From Rhodoferax sp. TS-BS-61-7 (GTDB taxonomy: Bacteria; Pseudomonadota; Gammaproteobacteria; Burkholderiales; Burkholderiaceae_C), in assembly GCF_002943465.1 (NCBI RefSeq), contig NZ_PTQY01000002.1:536501-600500 (forward strand): a stretch of 64,000 nucleotides of DNA, written 5' to 3'. Position numbers and translations under genes: made by a program. The notes beneath the pieces were generated by a model. The model searched no databases, had not been told where the DNA came from, and saw nothing but the letters and a program-made list of their open reading frames with translations. This document shows, piece after piece, positions 17,428 to 26,032 of this stretch (positions are counted from its first letter, which is position 1; each line of letters opens with the position of its first letter).

Positions 17428-19164
17428 ATGAGCACCACGACACTGCAGTACCTCAACACCCACACGGTGTTCAACCAGGCCGAGCCCTTGGTGGGCCGCA
17501 ACCTGTTTGCCAGCCACCAAGCCCTGCAGAGCGCGCTCAAGTTCAACGCCCCCACACTGGACACCGCCAGCCTGCACGCCCTGGGCGCGCAGATGGGCAG
17601 CGCCGAGATGCAAACCCACGCCCGCCTGGCCAATGTGCACACGCCCGTGCTGCACAGCCACGACCGCACGGGCCGCCGTGTGGACCAGGTGGAGTTTCAC
17701 CCCAGCTACCACGCGCTGATGACCGCCGCCGCGCAGGCGGGCCTGCACGGCAGTGCTTGGGCTGAAGACGCTCACGGCGTGAGCGCCGCCGGGCCGTCCC
17801 AAGGCGCGAGGGCCCCCTCGGGGGGCAGCTCAGTACACGCAGTGACAAGCGTGGGGGCGCATACCCGCAGAGCGGCCGCTTTCATGCTGTTCACCGAGGC
17901 TGAGCCGTCCATCCTGTGCCCCATCTCCATGACCTATGCGGTGATGGCCGCACTGCCTGGCAACGCTGCCATCTTCAAAGACTGGGCGCCGGGCTTGACG
18001 GCGCGCGCCTACGATCCGGCCTTCAAGCCCTTCAGCCAGAAAGCCGGCCTGACCATGGGCATGGGCATGACGGAGAAGCAGGGCGGCTCCGACGTGCGGG
18101 CCAACACCACACAAGCGTTCCCCGACGGGCAGGACGCCTGGGGCCAACGCTACACCCTGGTGGGCCACAAGTGGTTTTTCTCGGCGCCTATGTGCGATGC
18201 ATTTTTGGTGCTGGCGCAAACCCCGGCCGGGCTGTCGTGCTTCTTTGTGCCGCGTGTGTTGCAGGACGGAAGCACCAACGCCATCCGCATCCAGCGCCTC
18301 AAAGACAAGCTGGGCAACAAGGCCAACGCGAGTTCGGAGGTTGAATTCCTCAACGCCACCGCCTGGCTGGTCGGTGAAGAGGCCCGTGGCGTGCCGCAGA
18401 TTCTGGAAATGGGCACCATGACGCGGCTGGACTGCGCCCTGGGCACCAGCGGGCTGATGCGCCAGGCGCTGAGCATTGCGCTGCACCACACGGCGCAGCG
18501 CCAGGCCTTTGGCAAACGGTTGATGGACCAGCCGCTGATGCGCAATGTGCTGGCTGATCTTGCTATCGAAAGCGAAGCTGCTTGCGCAATTTCCATAAGG
18601 CTTGCGCGCTCTTTTGACCATAAAAATGACGCCCACGAAGTGCTGATGGGCCGGCTGCTCACGCCGATTGCCAAGTTCTGGATCTGCAAGCGCGGCGCGG
18701 CCTTTGCGCAAGAGGCGATGGAATGCCTGGGCGGCAATGGTTATGTGGAGGAGGGCGGCGAGGGCACCATGGCCCGCATCTACCGTGAGATGCCGCTCAA
18801 CTCCATTTGGGAGGGCGCTGGCAACATCATGGCGCTGGACCTGCTGCGCGCGCTGCGCAAGGGCGATGTAGCCGCCGCGCTGGTGCGCGAGCTGGCACCG
18901 GCCCAGGGCGCCCACCCCGCGCTGGACCGCCTGGCTGCCGCCCTGCCCAGCCGGGTAGAGCACATGGCCACCGAAATGGAAGCGCGCCGCCTGGCGCAAG
19001 ACGTGGCGCTGGCTGTGCAGGCTGCGCTGCTGCAGCAGAGCGCGCCCGCCGCCGTGTTTAACGCATTTTGTGATTCCCGCCTCGCGGGCAACTGGGGCCA
19101 CACCTTTGGCACCCTGGGCGCCGCGGTGGACTTTGACAGCATTATTGAAAGGGCTATGCCATGA
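17428..19164 (+). CDS. Acyl-CoA dehydrogenase, AidB-like
   Basis: 578 residues. The N-terminal region (VFNQAEPLVGRNLF; DRTGRRVDQVEFHPSYHALM) is typical of the AidB branch, and FAD-binding segments GMTEKQGGSDVRAN and GGNGYVEE are present. AidB proteins respond to alkylation damage in E. coli; relatives here may be ordinary dehydrogenases for branched substrates. Oddities: a GC-rich dispersed repeat at about 17781-17830 adds some 35 Gly/Ser/Ala-rich residues (near 115-150), and a Family A repeat (18561-18609) lies in frame further on. The stop overlaps the GST start (ATGA). Confidence 0.88.
   Translation: MSTTTLQYLNTHTVFNQAEPLVGRNLFASHQALQSALKFNAPTLDTASLHALGAQMGSAEMQTHARLANVHTPVLHSHDRTGRRVDQVEFHPSYHALMTAAAQAGLHGSAWAEDAHGVSAAGPSQGARAPSGGSSVHAVTSVGAHTRRAAAFMLFTEAEPSILCPISMTYAVMAALPGNAAIFKDWAPGLTARAYDPAFKPFSQKAGLTMGMGMTEKQGGSDVRANTTQAFPDGQDAWGQRYTLVGHKWFFSAPMCDAFLVLAQTPAGLSCFFVPRVLQDGSTNAIRIQRLKDKLGNKANASSEVEFLNATAWLVGEEARGVPQILEMGTMTRLDCALGTSGLMRQALSIALHHTAQRQAFGKRLMDQPLMRNVLADLAIESEAACAISIRLARSFDHKNDAHEVLMGRLLTPIAKFWICKRGAAFAQEAMECLGGNGYVEEGGEGTMARIYREMPLNSIWEGAGNIMALDLLRALRKGDVAAALVRELAPAQGAHPALDRLAAALPSRVEHMATEMEARRLAQDVALAVQAALLQQSAPAAVFNAFCDSRLAGNWGHTFGTLGAAVDFDSIIERAMP
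17781..17830 (+). repeat. Family B GC-rich repeat, in frame in AidB-like gene
   Basis: Core GCCGCCGGGCCGTCCCAAGG followed by CGCGAGGGCCCCCT. The reverse complement of 34274-34316, an intergenic copy after the HDOD gene, matches almost base for base. Confidence 0.75.
18561..18609 (-). repeat. Family A repeat, in frame in AidB-like gene
   Basis: Read on the minus strand: CGCGCAAGCC...GGAA...GCGCAAGCAGCT...ATAGCA. It is retained in frame in the dehydrogenase. Confidence 0.6.
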
Positions 19165-20126
19165 GCAACACACCGACCGACCTCATCCTCCACCACTACC
19201 CCACATCTCCTTTTTCGGAAAAAGTGCGCTTGGTGCTGGGCTACAAACAACTGGCCTGGAAGTCCGTCATCATTCCCGCCATCCTGCCCAAGCCCGACGT
19301 GGTGGCGCTGACCGGCGGCTATCGCAAGACGCCGTTTTTGCAGATTGGCAACGACATCTACTGCGACAGCGCGCTGATTTGTGATGTGCTGGAACACATC
19401 CAGCCCACGCCCACGCTGTACCCCGAATCGCACAAGGGCGTGGCCCGCGTGCTGGCGCAGTGGGCTGACACCACGCTGTTCTGGGCCGCCATGGCCTACA
19501 ACCTGCAACCCAAGGGCGCAGCCAGCATGTTTGAAGGCGCGCCTGTGGAGGCGGCCAAGGCCTTTGGCGCGGACCGCGCCGCCATGTCCACCGGCATGAC
19601 GCGCTTGCGCCCGGCCGATGCCACCGCCGCCTACAAGAGTTACCTGCGCCGCCTGGCCAATATGCTGGAAGGGCAAGACTTTTTATTGGGTGGCACGCCC
19701 TGCGTGGCCGACTTTGCGGCCTACCACCCGCTGTGGTTCAGCCGCAAACGCGTGCCGGTGATGGCCGACATCCTGAACGCCACACCCGCCGTGCTGGCCT
19801 GGATGGACCGCATGGCGGCATTGGGCCATGGCAGTTTCGAGAAACTATCTGCTACAGAAGCGATAGCTGCTTGCGCAGCATCCACGGGCGCTAGCGCCCC
19901 ATTTGCCCATGATGCGGACACGACCTTCCAGGACGAACACGGCATTGCCCTGGGCAGCGAAGTGACGATTGCCGCCGAACTCTTTGGGCAAGAACCCACA
20001 CCCGGCACGCTGGTGGCTGCCACGCGCACCCGCTTCACGCTGCAGCGAACCGACGAACGCGCAGGCACCGTGCGCGTGCACTTCCCGCGCATTGGTTATG
20101 TGTTGAAAGCGGCCCAACCGGCATGA
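19161..20126 (+). CDS. Glutathione S-transferase family protein
   Basis: 321 residues, start overlapping the AidB-like stop. The N-terminal thioredoxin-like domain has HHYPTSPFSEKVRLVLGYK, with Ser in the usual active-site position, and YRKTPFLQIG with the cis-Pro. A helical C-terminal domain follows, then an unusual ~70-residue tail (from DTTFQDEHGIALG) resembling a separate small beta domain. A Family A repeat (19850-19898) encodes the Ala-rich linker just before that tail. It is part of an overlapping aidB-like/GST/GNAT gene chain. Confidence 0.86.
   Translation: MSNTPTDLILHHYPTSPFSEKVRLVLGYKQLAWKSVIIPAILPKPDVVALTGGYRKTPFLQIGNDIYCDSALICDVLEHIQPTPTLYPESHKGVARVLAQWADTTLFWAAMAYNLQPKGAASMFEGAPVEAAKAFGADRAAMSTGMTRLRPADATAAYKSYLRRLANMLEGQDFLLGGTPCVADFAAYHPLWFSRKRVPVMADILNATPAVLAWMDRMAALGHGSFEKLSATEAIAACAASTGASAPFAHDADTTFQDEHGIALGSEVTIAAELFGQEPTPGTLVAATRTRFTLQRTDERAGTVRVHFPRIGYVLKAAQPA
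19850..19898 (-). repeat. Family A repeat, in frame in GST gene
   Basis: Read on the minus strand: GGCGCTAGCGCCCGTGGAT...GCGCAAGCAGCTATC...TAGCA, a near-complete match to the intergenic copies. Confidence 0.75.
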
Positions 20127-20689
20127 GCGACACGATTACCTGGCAGTGGCTGCCCTTTGACGCGCTGAGCCGCGAGCAGCTGTACGAAGTGCTGCGTCTG
20201 CGCAGTGAGGTGTTTGTGGTGGAGCAGAACTGCGTGTTTCAGGATATGGATGGGCTGGACGACCAGGCCATGCACTTGCTAGGAGTTCGGGCGTCAGCGG
20301 ACTCTGCTCCGTGTCCCCCGCCCGCGTTGCGGGCTCCTCCTTTACCTACGCAGAGCCCACTGCCACCCGAACTCCCCGGCGCCCTCGCTGGCAAGGGGGC
20401 TCAAGAGCTCGTGGCCTATGTGCGCTGCTTCCCCAAGGGCATCACGTTTGACGAGGCCAGCATTGGGCGCGTGGTCACGCGCCAAAGCGCACGCGGCGGT
20501 GGCCTGGGCCATGTGCTGATGGCCGAGGCCGTCCGCGCGCTCCAGCAGCACTGGGGCGCACAGCCGATTCGCATTGGCGCGCAGGCCCACCTGAAGAGTT
20601 TTTACGAGCGCCACGGCTTTGCCGATGTGGGCAAACCCTATGTCGAAGACGGCATTGACCACCTCGAAATGGTGCGCCAGCCCGTCTGA
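20123..20689 (+). CDS. GNAT acetyltransferase, ElaA-like, interrupted in frame by a repeat element
   Basis: 188 residues, ATG overlapping the GST stop. The ElaA signature is visible at the N-terminus (LRLRSEVFVVEQNCVFQDMDG) and the acetyl-CoA site as RVVTRQSARGGGLGHVLM. Between MHLLGV and ELVAYVRCFPKG, where ElaA proteins usually have only a few residues, about 40 Pro/Ala-rich residues are encoded by a 94-bp inverted-repeat element (20282-20375). The frame is kept, so the protein may still fold with an extra loop. Confidence 0.87.
   Translation: MSDTITWQWLPFDALSREQLYEVLRLRSEVFVVEQNCVFQDMDGLDDQAMHLLGVRASADSAPCPPPALRAPPLPTQSPLPPELPGALAGKGAQELVAYVRCFPKGITFDEASIGRVVTRQSARGGGLGHVLMAEAVRALQQHWGAQPIRIGAQAHLKSFYERHGFADVGKPYVEDGIDHLEMVRQPV
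20282..20375 (+). repeat. 94-bp inverted-repeat element inside GNAT gene
   Basis: Bounded by GGAGTTCGGG (20282-20291) and CCCGAACTCC (20366-20375), a perfect 10-bp inverted repeat. Complementarity continues inward (GGACTCTGC against GCAGAGCCC). It looks like a MITE-like or REP-like hairpin; no second copy was found in the window. Confidence 0.65.
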
Positions 20690-20722
20690 TCCCAACAAAA
20701 ATTTACAGAGGAGACATTTCCC

Positions 20723-21628
20723 GTGATTAGCAATTTCCAAGGCAAAACCGCCGTTCTCACTGGCGCCGGCTCAGGCTTTGGCCTGGAATGCGCGCGTATT
20801 GGCGCCAAGCTGGGCATGAACCTGATGCTGGCCGACGTGCAGCAAGACGCACTGGACAAGACGGTGGCCGAAATGCAAGCCGCGGGCGCGCCCGTGCTCG
20901 CCATGAAGGTGGATGTGTCCAAGGCCGAGCAGGTGGAGGCGTTGGGCGCCGCCACGCTGGCCCGTTTTGGCGCGCCGCATTTTGTGTTCAACAACGCGGG
21001 GGTGGGCGCGGGCGGTTTGATCTGGGAAAACACGGCCAAAGACTGGGAATGGGTGCTGGGCGTCAACGTCATGGGCGTGGCCCATGGCGTGCGTGTGTTC
21101 ACGCCCATGATGCTGGAGGCCGCGGCCAAAGACCCGGGCTGGACGGGACACATCGTCAACACCGCCAGCATGGCCGGCCTGCTGAACGCGCCCAACATGG
21201 GCATTTACAACGTGAGCAAACACGCCGTGGTGGCGCTGAGCGAAACCCTGTACCAGGATCTGGCGTTGGTGACCGACCAGATCAGTGCCAGCGTGTTGTG
21301 CCCGTTTTTTGTGCCCACCGGCATCAGCCAGAGCCAGCGCAACCGCCCGGATGCGGACGCCGCGCCCGCCCAACCCACGCGCAGCCAGCTCATCGGCCAG
21401 GCCATGACTGACAAGGCCGTGGGCAGCGGCAAGGTAACGGCGGCCGAGGTGGCGCAGAGGGTTTTCGACGCCATCGCCGCCAACCAGTTCTACATCTACA
21501 GCCACCCCAAGGCAATTGGTTCGGTGCAGACGCGGCTGGAAGACGTGCTGATGGCGCGCAACCCGACCGACCCGTTTGCCCACAAACCCGAGCTCGGTGT
21601 GGAGCTGAAAAAGGCGCTGCGCGGCTGA
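20723..21628 (+). CDS. SDR family NAD(P)-dependent oxidoreductase
   Basis: 301 residues, GTG start preceded by GAGGAG about ten bases upstream. Cofactor loop TGAGSGFG near 13-20, NNAG near 91-94, YNVSK near 162-166. The C-terminal region (about 215-300) is longer than in FabG-like enzymes, resembling the classical SDRs of ~300 residues common in this bacterial group. Substrate unknown. Confidence 0.9.
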   Translation: MISNFQGKTAVLTGAGSGFGLECARIGAKLGMNLMLADVQQDALDKTVAEMQAAGAPVLAMKVDVSKAEQVEALGAATLARFGAPHFVFNNAGVGAGGLIWENTAKDWEWVLGVNVMGVAHGVRVFTPMMLEAAAKDPGWTGHIVNTASMAGLLNAPNMGIYNVSKHAVVALSETLYQDLALVTDQISASVLCPFFVPTGISQSQRNRPDADAAPAQPTRSQLIGQAMTDKAVGSGKVTAAEVAQRVFDAIAANQFYIYSHPKAIGSVQTRLEDVLMARNPTDPFAHKPELGVELKKALRG

Positions 21629-21721
21629 CCCACCAGGACCGCGGAACCTCCGGCTTGGGTTAGAGTCGTACCCCAGTGCCCCACCCGTTGGGCACAGACG
21701 CTTTTTCATCTGGAGTGCCGC

Positions 21722-22339
21722 ATGCGTTGTCACAAAACCTCGCGCAGGCTTGTCGCTGTCGTTGGCGCCATGGGACTGCTACTGCCTGCCTGGAGCGGCA
21801 CACTGCAGCTGCAAGTGCAGGACAAAAATGGCAAGCCCCTGCCCGAGGCAATTGTGTTTTTGGAGTCCGCCGAGGCCAAGGCTGCGGCCAAGCCACTCAA
21901 AGGTGTAGAAGTGGCGCAAGTGGCCCGGCAGTTCAAGCCCGCCGTCACCGTGGTCACCCCCGGCACCTCGGTGCTGTTCCCCAACCAGGACACGGTGCGC
22001 CACCACGTCTATTCCTTCTCACCCGCCAAAACCTTTGAGCTCAAGCTCTACGCCGGGGTGCCCGCCAACCCGGTCACCTTCGACAAGGTGGGGGTAGCGG
22101 TGCTGGGCTGCAACATCCACGACAACATGGTGGCCTGGGTGCTGGTGGTAGACACGCCGTACTTTGGCCGCACCGATGCCGCTGGCCGCCTCACGCTGGA
22201 CAACGTGCCCAATGGCAACTACAAGCTGCGCACCTGGCACGCATCGCTGCCCACTGGCGCCCCTGCAGCCGAGCAGGCCCAGGCAGTAGGCGCTGCAGCA
22301 GCACCCGTGCTGGTCAAGCTCGCGGGGAGCAGCATTTGA
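21722..22339 (+). CDS. Periplasmic cupredoxin-like protein (methylamine utilization protein-like)
   Basis: 205 residues with a signal peptide (hydrophobic stretch about 10-24). The early region (LQVQDKNGKPLPEAIVFLE) resembles a carboxypeptidase-regulatory-like beta domain. The cupredoxin part supplies a type 1 copper ligand set: His94 or His95 in VRHHVYSF, then Cys130, His133 and Met136 in CNIHDNM. It probably carries electrons or senses copper or redox in the periplasm. Its stop overlaps the TTG start of a GGDEF/EAL gene, implying a functional link to c-di-GMP signalling. Confidence 0.87.
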   Translation: MRCHKTSRRLVAVVGAMGLLLPAWSGTLQLQVQDKNGKPLPEAIVFLESAEAKAAAKPLKGVEVAQVARQFKPAVTVVTPGTSVLFPNQDTVRHHVYSFSPAKTFELKLYAGVPANPVTFDKVGVAVLGCNIHDNMVAWVLVVDTPYFGRTDAAGRLTLDNVPNGNYKLRTWHASLPTGAPAAEQAQAVGAAAAPVLVKLAGSSI

Positions 22340-24690
22340 AACCCAGCCTGTTTCGCCTCTACGCCCAATGGGGCATTGGCACCAAGTTCGTCGTTTTTTC
22401 GGTCGCCTTGCTGCTGCTGGTGCAGATTGCCGTGTATAGCGTGGTGCGCACCAGCATCAACAGCAATGTGCGCGCCCAGCTGGCCCAGGAGCTGGCGATT
22501 GGCGACAAGGTGTGGTGGCGCCTGCTGGACCAAAACGCCCAGAAGCTGCGCCAGGGCGCGGCGGTGCTCGCGGCAGACTTTGGTTTTCGGTCCGCGCTGA
22601 GCAGTGGCGACACCGAAACCCTGCGCTCCGCGCTGGAAAACAGCGGTGCGCGTATCGGCGCGCCCATTACCGCGTTGCTGGACACCGCGTTTGCCCTGCA
22701 GGCGGCCGGGTTCGAAATGGGCGGACAAGAGGCCATGACGCCCTTGCTGCAGCAGCTGGCCGCCCAGCTCAGCCAAACCGAGCAAGGCTCCCAGTTGCAG
22801 CTCATCAATGGCACGCTGTACCAGTTTGTCATGGTGCCGCTGAAGGCGCCGCTGACCATTGGCTGGGTACTCATGGGTTTCCCCATCGAACAGTCCCAGG
22901 CCAACGACATGTTTGGCCTCTCGGGCATCCACATTGCACTGGTCAAGCCGCAGGGTGGCCTGGTGTTGACCAGTCTGCCAGCCAAAGAGCAAGGGGCGTT
23001 GGCCCAATTGGGGCAGGGGGCCGAGTTGCAAGTCCCTGAAGGCACGTTGGTGGTGCGCCACAGCACCGAGCGCGCCGACGTGAAGGCAGTGGAGACCTAC
23101 TTATTGCGCTCACTGGACGAGGTGGTGGCCCCCTACCTGCAGGTGCAATTTGCCTTGCTGGGCATTACTGCGCTGGGCCTGGGCCTGTTTGTGGTGGGCA
23201 GCGCCGCGCTGGCGCGCCGCATCACCACGCCGCTGCGGTCTCTGGTGGGGGCAGCGGAACAGCTCAGCCGCGGGGAGTACCACCACCAGTTGCCCGCACT
23301 GCGCCACAAAGACGAGATTGGCGACCTGGCGCGCGCGTTTGACCACATGCGCACCAGCATCCGCAAGCAGCAGGGCGAGATTTTGCAGCTGGCCTACTGG
23401 GACCGCCTGACGGAGTTGCCCAACCGCACCCAGTTCCGTGATCTGCTGCAGCAGTCTATTCGCGCCAGCATTGCGCTGGAAAGCAGCGCACCACCCGTGG
23501 CCGTGGTGTTGCTGAACCTGGACCGTTTTAAACACGTGAACGATGTGCTGGGTTATGCCTTTGGCGACGGCCTGCTGGTAGCCGTGGCGCAGCGGCTGAG
23601 CGCACTGATCACCGCTGACGTGGGCGTGGTGGCGCGCATGGGCGGGGATGAGTTTGCGGTGTTGATTGAAGGCAGCACGGCCGAAGAGGCGGTGGCCGTG
23701 GCCAAAAAGATTGCTGCGTCGTTTGACCAACCGCTGACCCTGGAGGACCAGACGGTGGACTTCAGCGCGGGCATTGGTGTGGCCTCGTGGCCGGCGCACG
23801 CGCAAGACGTGGACATGCTGCTGAGCCGGGCCGAGATTGCCATGTACGTGGCCAAACAAAAAACCACTGGCATCCAGGTCTACGACCCGGCGCTGGACTC
23901 GTCCAGCACCCAAACCCTGTCGCTGCTGACCGAGCTGCGCCACGCGGTGGACGAAGGCCAGTTGCGCCTGTACCTGCAGCCCAAGCTCAACCTGGCTGAC
24001 AACACGGTGCTGGCCGCCGAGGCGCTGGTGCGCTGGCAGCACCCCACACGTGGCCTGGTGCCGCCCATGCAGTTCATCCCGTTTGCCGAGCAAACCGGGT
24101 TTGTGCGCCAACTCACGCTGTGGATGTTTGAAGAAGTGGCCCGTGCCTTGCCCCAGCTCCAGAGTGACGGCCGGCCGCTGCGCGTGGCTATCAACCTCTC
24201 TACGCGCGACCTGCTGGACCAGGATTTTCCGGCCAAGCTGGATGCGATGATGGCCAAGTACAACGCCCCCACCGACGCGTTTTGCCTGGAGATCACCGAG
24301 AGCGCCATCATGGACGACCCGCAGCGCGCCGAGGCCACGCTGAACCGCCTGGCCGACCGCGGCTTCAAGCTGTCCATCGACGACTTTGGCACCGGTTACT
24401 CGTCACTGGCCTACCTGAAGCGCCTGCCGGTCAATGAGCTGAAGATCGACAAATCGTTTGTGATGGGCATGGAGAACGATGAGAGCGACGCAAAAATCGT
24501 GCGTTCCACCATCGACCTGGCGCACAACCTGGGCCTGAGCGTGGTGGCCGAAGGCGTAGAGAACCAGATGATCCTGGACAAGCTGCGCGAGCTGGACTGC
24601 GACGAAGCGCAGGGCTACTACATGAGCAAGCCGATTCCGCTGCCCGACTTCATCACTTGGCGCGCCCAGCACCTGGCCAAGATGGTCTGA
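22336..24690 (+). CDS. Bifunctional GGDEF/EAL c-di-GMP protein with periplasmic sensor and HAMP
   Basis: 784 residues, TTG start overlapping the cupredoxin stop (TTGA). One N-terminal membrane helix (about 15-37), a periplasmic sensor of ~220 residues, a second helix (about 270-290), HAMP, then GGDEF with intact RMGGDEF near 434 and EAL with intact EAL near 561. The EAL domain also keeps DDFGTGYSSL and AEGVE. No RxxD inhibitory site precedes GGDEF. Both activities could be real; the adjacent cupredoxin is a candidate input to the sensor. Confidence 0.92.
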   Translation: MKPSLFRLYAQWGIGTKFVVFSVALLLLVQIAVYSVVRTSINSNVRAQLAQELAIGDKVWWRLLDQNAQKLRQGAAVLAADFGFRSALSSGDTETLRSALENSGARIGAPITALLDTAFALQAAGFEMGGQEAMTPLLQQLAAQLSQTEQGSQLQLINGTLYQFVMVPLKAPLTIGWVLMGFPIEQSQANDMFGLSGIHIALVKPQGGLVLTSLPAKEQGALAQLGQGAELQVPEGTLVVRHSTERADVKAVETYLLRSLDEVVAPYLQVQFALLGITALGLGLFVVGSAALARRITTPLRSLVGAAEQLSRGEYHHQLPALRHKDEIGDLARAFDHMRTSIRKQQGEILQLAYWDRLTELPNRTQFRDLLQQSIRASIALESSAPPVAVVLLNLDRFKHVNDVLGYAFGDGLLVAVAQRLSALITADVGVVARMGGDEFAVLIEGSTAEEAVAVAKKIAASFDQPLTLEDQTVDFSAGIGVASWPAHAQDVDMLLSRAEIAMYVAKQKTTGIQVYDPALDSSSTQTLSLLTELRHAVDEGQLRLYLQPKLNLADNTVLAAEALVRWQHPTRGLVPPMQFIPFAEQTGFVRQLTLWMFEEVARALPQLQSDGRPLRVAINLSTRDLLDQDFPAKLDAMMAKYNAPTDAFCLEITESAIMDDPQRAEATLNRLADRGFKLSIDDFGTGYSSLAYLKRLPVNELKIDKSFVMGMENDESDAKIVRSTIDLAHNLGLSVVAEGVENQMILDKLRELDCDEAQGYYMSKPIPLPDFITWRAQHLAKMV

Positions 24691-24696
24691 GAGGTA

Positions 24697-25662
24697 TCAG
24701 GCCGCCCGGGCGGCCTGGGCCTGCCGGCGTTGCCATTGTTGCCAGTAACCCAGCGCCACCTGGTAGGTGGTGCGCTGCACCTCCACCGTGTCTTCGATCT
24801 TCACGCCGTAGCCCCCCGCCATGGTGAACACCAGCGGAATCCGGCGCTGCCAGCACCAGTCCATCACACGCCGGTCGCGCGCCTCCAGCCCGTCGGCCGT
24901 GATTTTGAGGCGGCCCAGGCGGTCGCCCTCGTGCGGGTCGGCCCCGGCCAGGTAAAACACCACGCCGGGCTGGCAATGGCCGTCCAGCGTGATGAGGGCC
25001 TGCTCCAGCGCTGCCAGGTAGTCCGCATCGCCGCAGCCATCGGGCAGCGGAACGTCAATGTTGCCGGCCTCTTTGCGAAACGGAAAGTTCTTGTCGCCAT
25101 GCAGTGACAGCGTGAACACCGAGTCGTCGTTCTGAAAAATATGCGCTGTGCCGTTGCCCTGGTGCACGTCCAGGTCAATCACCGCCACCTGCAGGGCAGG
25201 GCGCTGGCGCCCGTCAGGCAGGCGGGTACGGCCCCATTCGGCCTGCAGCACACGGGCCGCCACGGCCACATCGTTAAACACACAAAAGCCGCCGCCCTTG
25301 TCGGCATAGGCGTGGTGCGTGCCGCCGGCCAGGTTGGCGGCAATGCCGTCCGCCAGTGCCACGCGGGCGGCGGCCACCGTAGCGCCCACGCTGCGGCGCG
25401 CGCGCTCGGCCATGGCCGGGCTCCAGGGAAAACCAATCTCGCGCAGCACAGCGGGCGCAGCCGTGCCTTCCAGAATCGCGTCGATATAGGCCTGCGTGTG
25501 CACCAGCGCCAACTCACCGCGCGTAGCGGCAGGTGCCTCGGTCAGCCGCACCTCCGGCAGGTGCTGTGCCAGCTGGTCGCGCAGCATGCGGTACTTGGCC
25601 ATGGGGAAGCGGTGGCCCTCGGGCAAGGGGAGTACAAACTGGTCGGAATAGAAGGCCTGCAT
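24697..25662 (-). CDS. Histone deacetylase-like amidohydrolase
   Basis: 321 residues from the ATG at 25662; an upstream in-frame start at 25695 is less likely. Family residues are clear: the paired His in LAGGTHHAYADKGGGFCVFND, metal ligands in DLDVHQGNGT, the Asp in YLAGADPHEGDRLG, and the late GGYG motif. Bacterial members deacetylate polyamines or other small acylated amines. It converges with the GGDEF/EAL gene, six bases apart. Confidence 0.91.
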   Translation of the reverse strand: MQAFYSDQFVLPLPEGHRFPMAKYRMLRDQLAQHLPEVRLTEAPAATRGELALVHTQAYIDAILEGTAAPAVLREIGFPWSPAMAERARRSVGATVAAARVALADGIAANLAGGTHHAYADKGGGFCVFNDVAVAARVLQAEWGRTRLPDGRQRPALQVAVIDLDVHQGNGTAHIFQNDDSVFTLSLHGDKNFPFRKEAGNIDVPLPDGCGDADYLAALEQALITLDGHCQPGVVFYLAGADPHEGDRLGRLKITADGLEARDRRVMDWCWQRRIPLVFTMAGGYGVKIEDTVEVQRTTYQVALGYWQQWQRRQAQAARAA

Positions 25663-25742
25663 GGCTGGATTGTGGCAAACGCCGGGGGGCTTCAAAAAAG
25701 TGAGAAAATACGTGTTTTCACACCAACCAACAGGATAGTTCC

Positions 25743-25904
25743 ATGGGCAACAAAATCGTTACCGAAGCCGACCGCAAAGCCACTCCCGCTCCCAAGCCCG
25801 TCCCTGGCTACACCCTGCCCACCGCCGGCCGTGGCCAACGCGTGAGCCTGGAGCGTGGTGTTGCAACCCGCAGCAAAAAGAATCCCGGCAAGCGTCACAG
25901 CTAA
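25743..25904 (+). CDS. Small basic protein of unknown function
   Basis: 53 residues starting MGNKIVTEADRK, Pro-rich in the middle (APKPVPGYTLP) and very basic at the end (RSKKNPGKRHS). AGGA lies eight bases before the ATG and a strong terminator follows, so it looks like a complete single-gene transcription unit. Charge and composition would suit nucleic acid or ribosome binding, but no family is recognised. Confidence 0.72.
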   Translation: MGNKIVTEADRKATPAPKPVPGYTLPTAGRGQRVSLERGVATRSKKNPGKRHS

Positions 25905-25936
25905 GCCCAGGCACCCCGCACCGGGTGCCCCCATGC

Positions 25937-25967
25937 AAAAGGCCCTCAACTGAGGGCCTTTTTGTTT
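25937..25967 (+). terminator. Rho-independent terminator after the small basic protein
   Basis: AAAAGGCCCTC / GAGGGCCTTTT stem around an AACT loop with T-rich tail, 33 bases after the stop. Its symmetry could also serve the opposite strand. Confidence 0.88.
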
Positions 25968-25982
25968 TTATGCATCCAAAGT

Positions 25983-26031
25983 GGCTGTAGCCCCCGTGGA
26001 TGCTGCGCGAGTAGCTACTAAACCAATAGCA
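25983..26031 (+). repeat. Family A repeat, intergenic copy
   Basis: GGCTGTAGCCCCCGTGGATG then TGCGCGAGTAGCTACTAAA and AATAGCA. It aligns base for base in its conserved blocks with 17362-17409. Confidence 0.8.
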
Positions 26032-26032
26032 A

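Noticed and set aside
25703..25726. Imperfect GTGAGAAAA...TTTTCAC symmetry before the 53-residue protein gene
   Set aside because: One unpaired base in a short stem and no T-run; may be part of a promoter but not distinguishable from chance.
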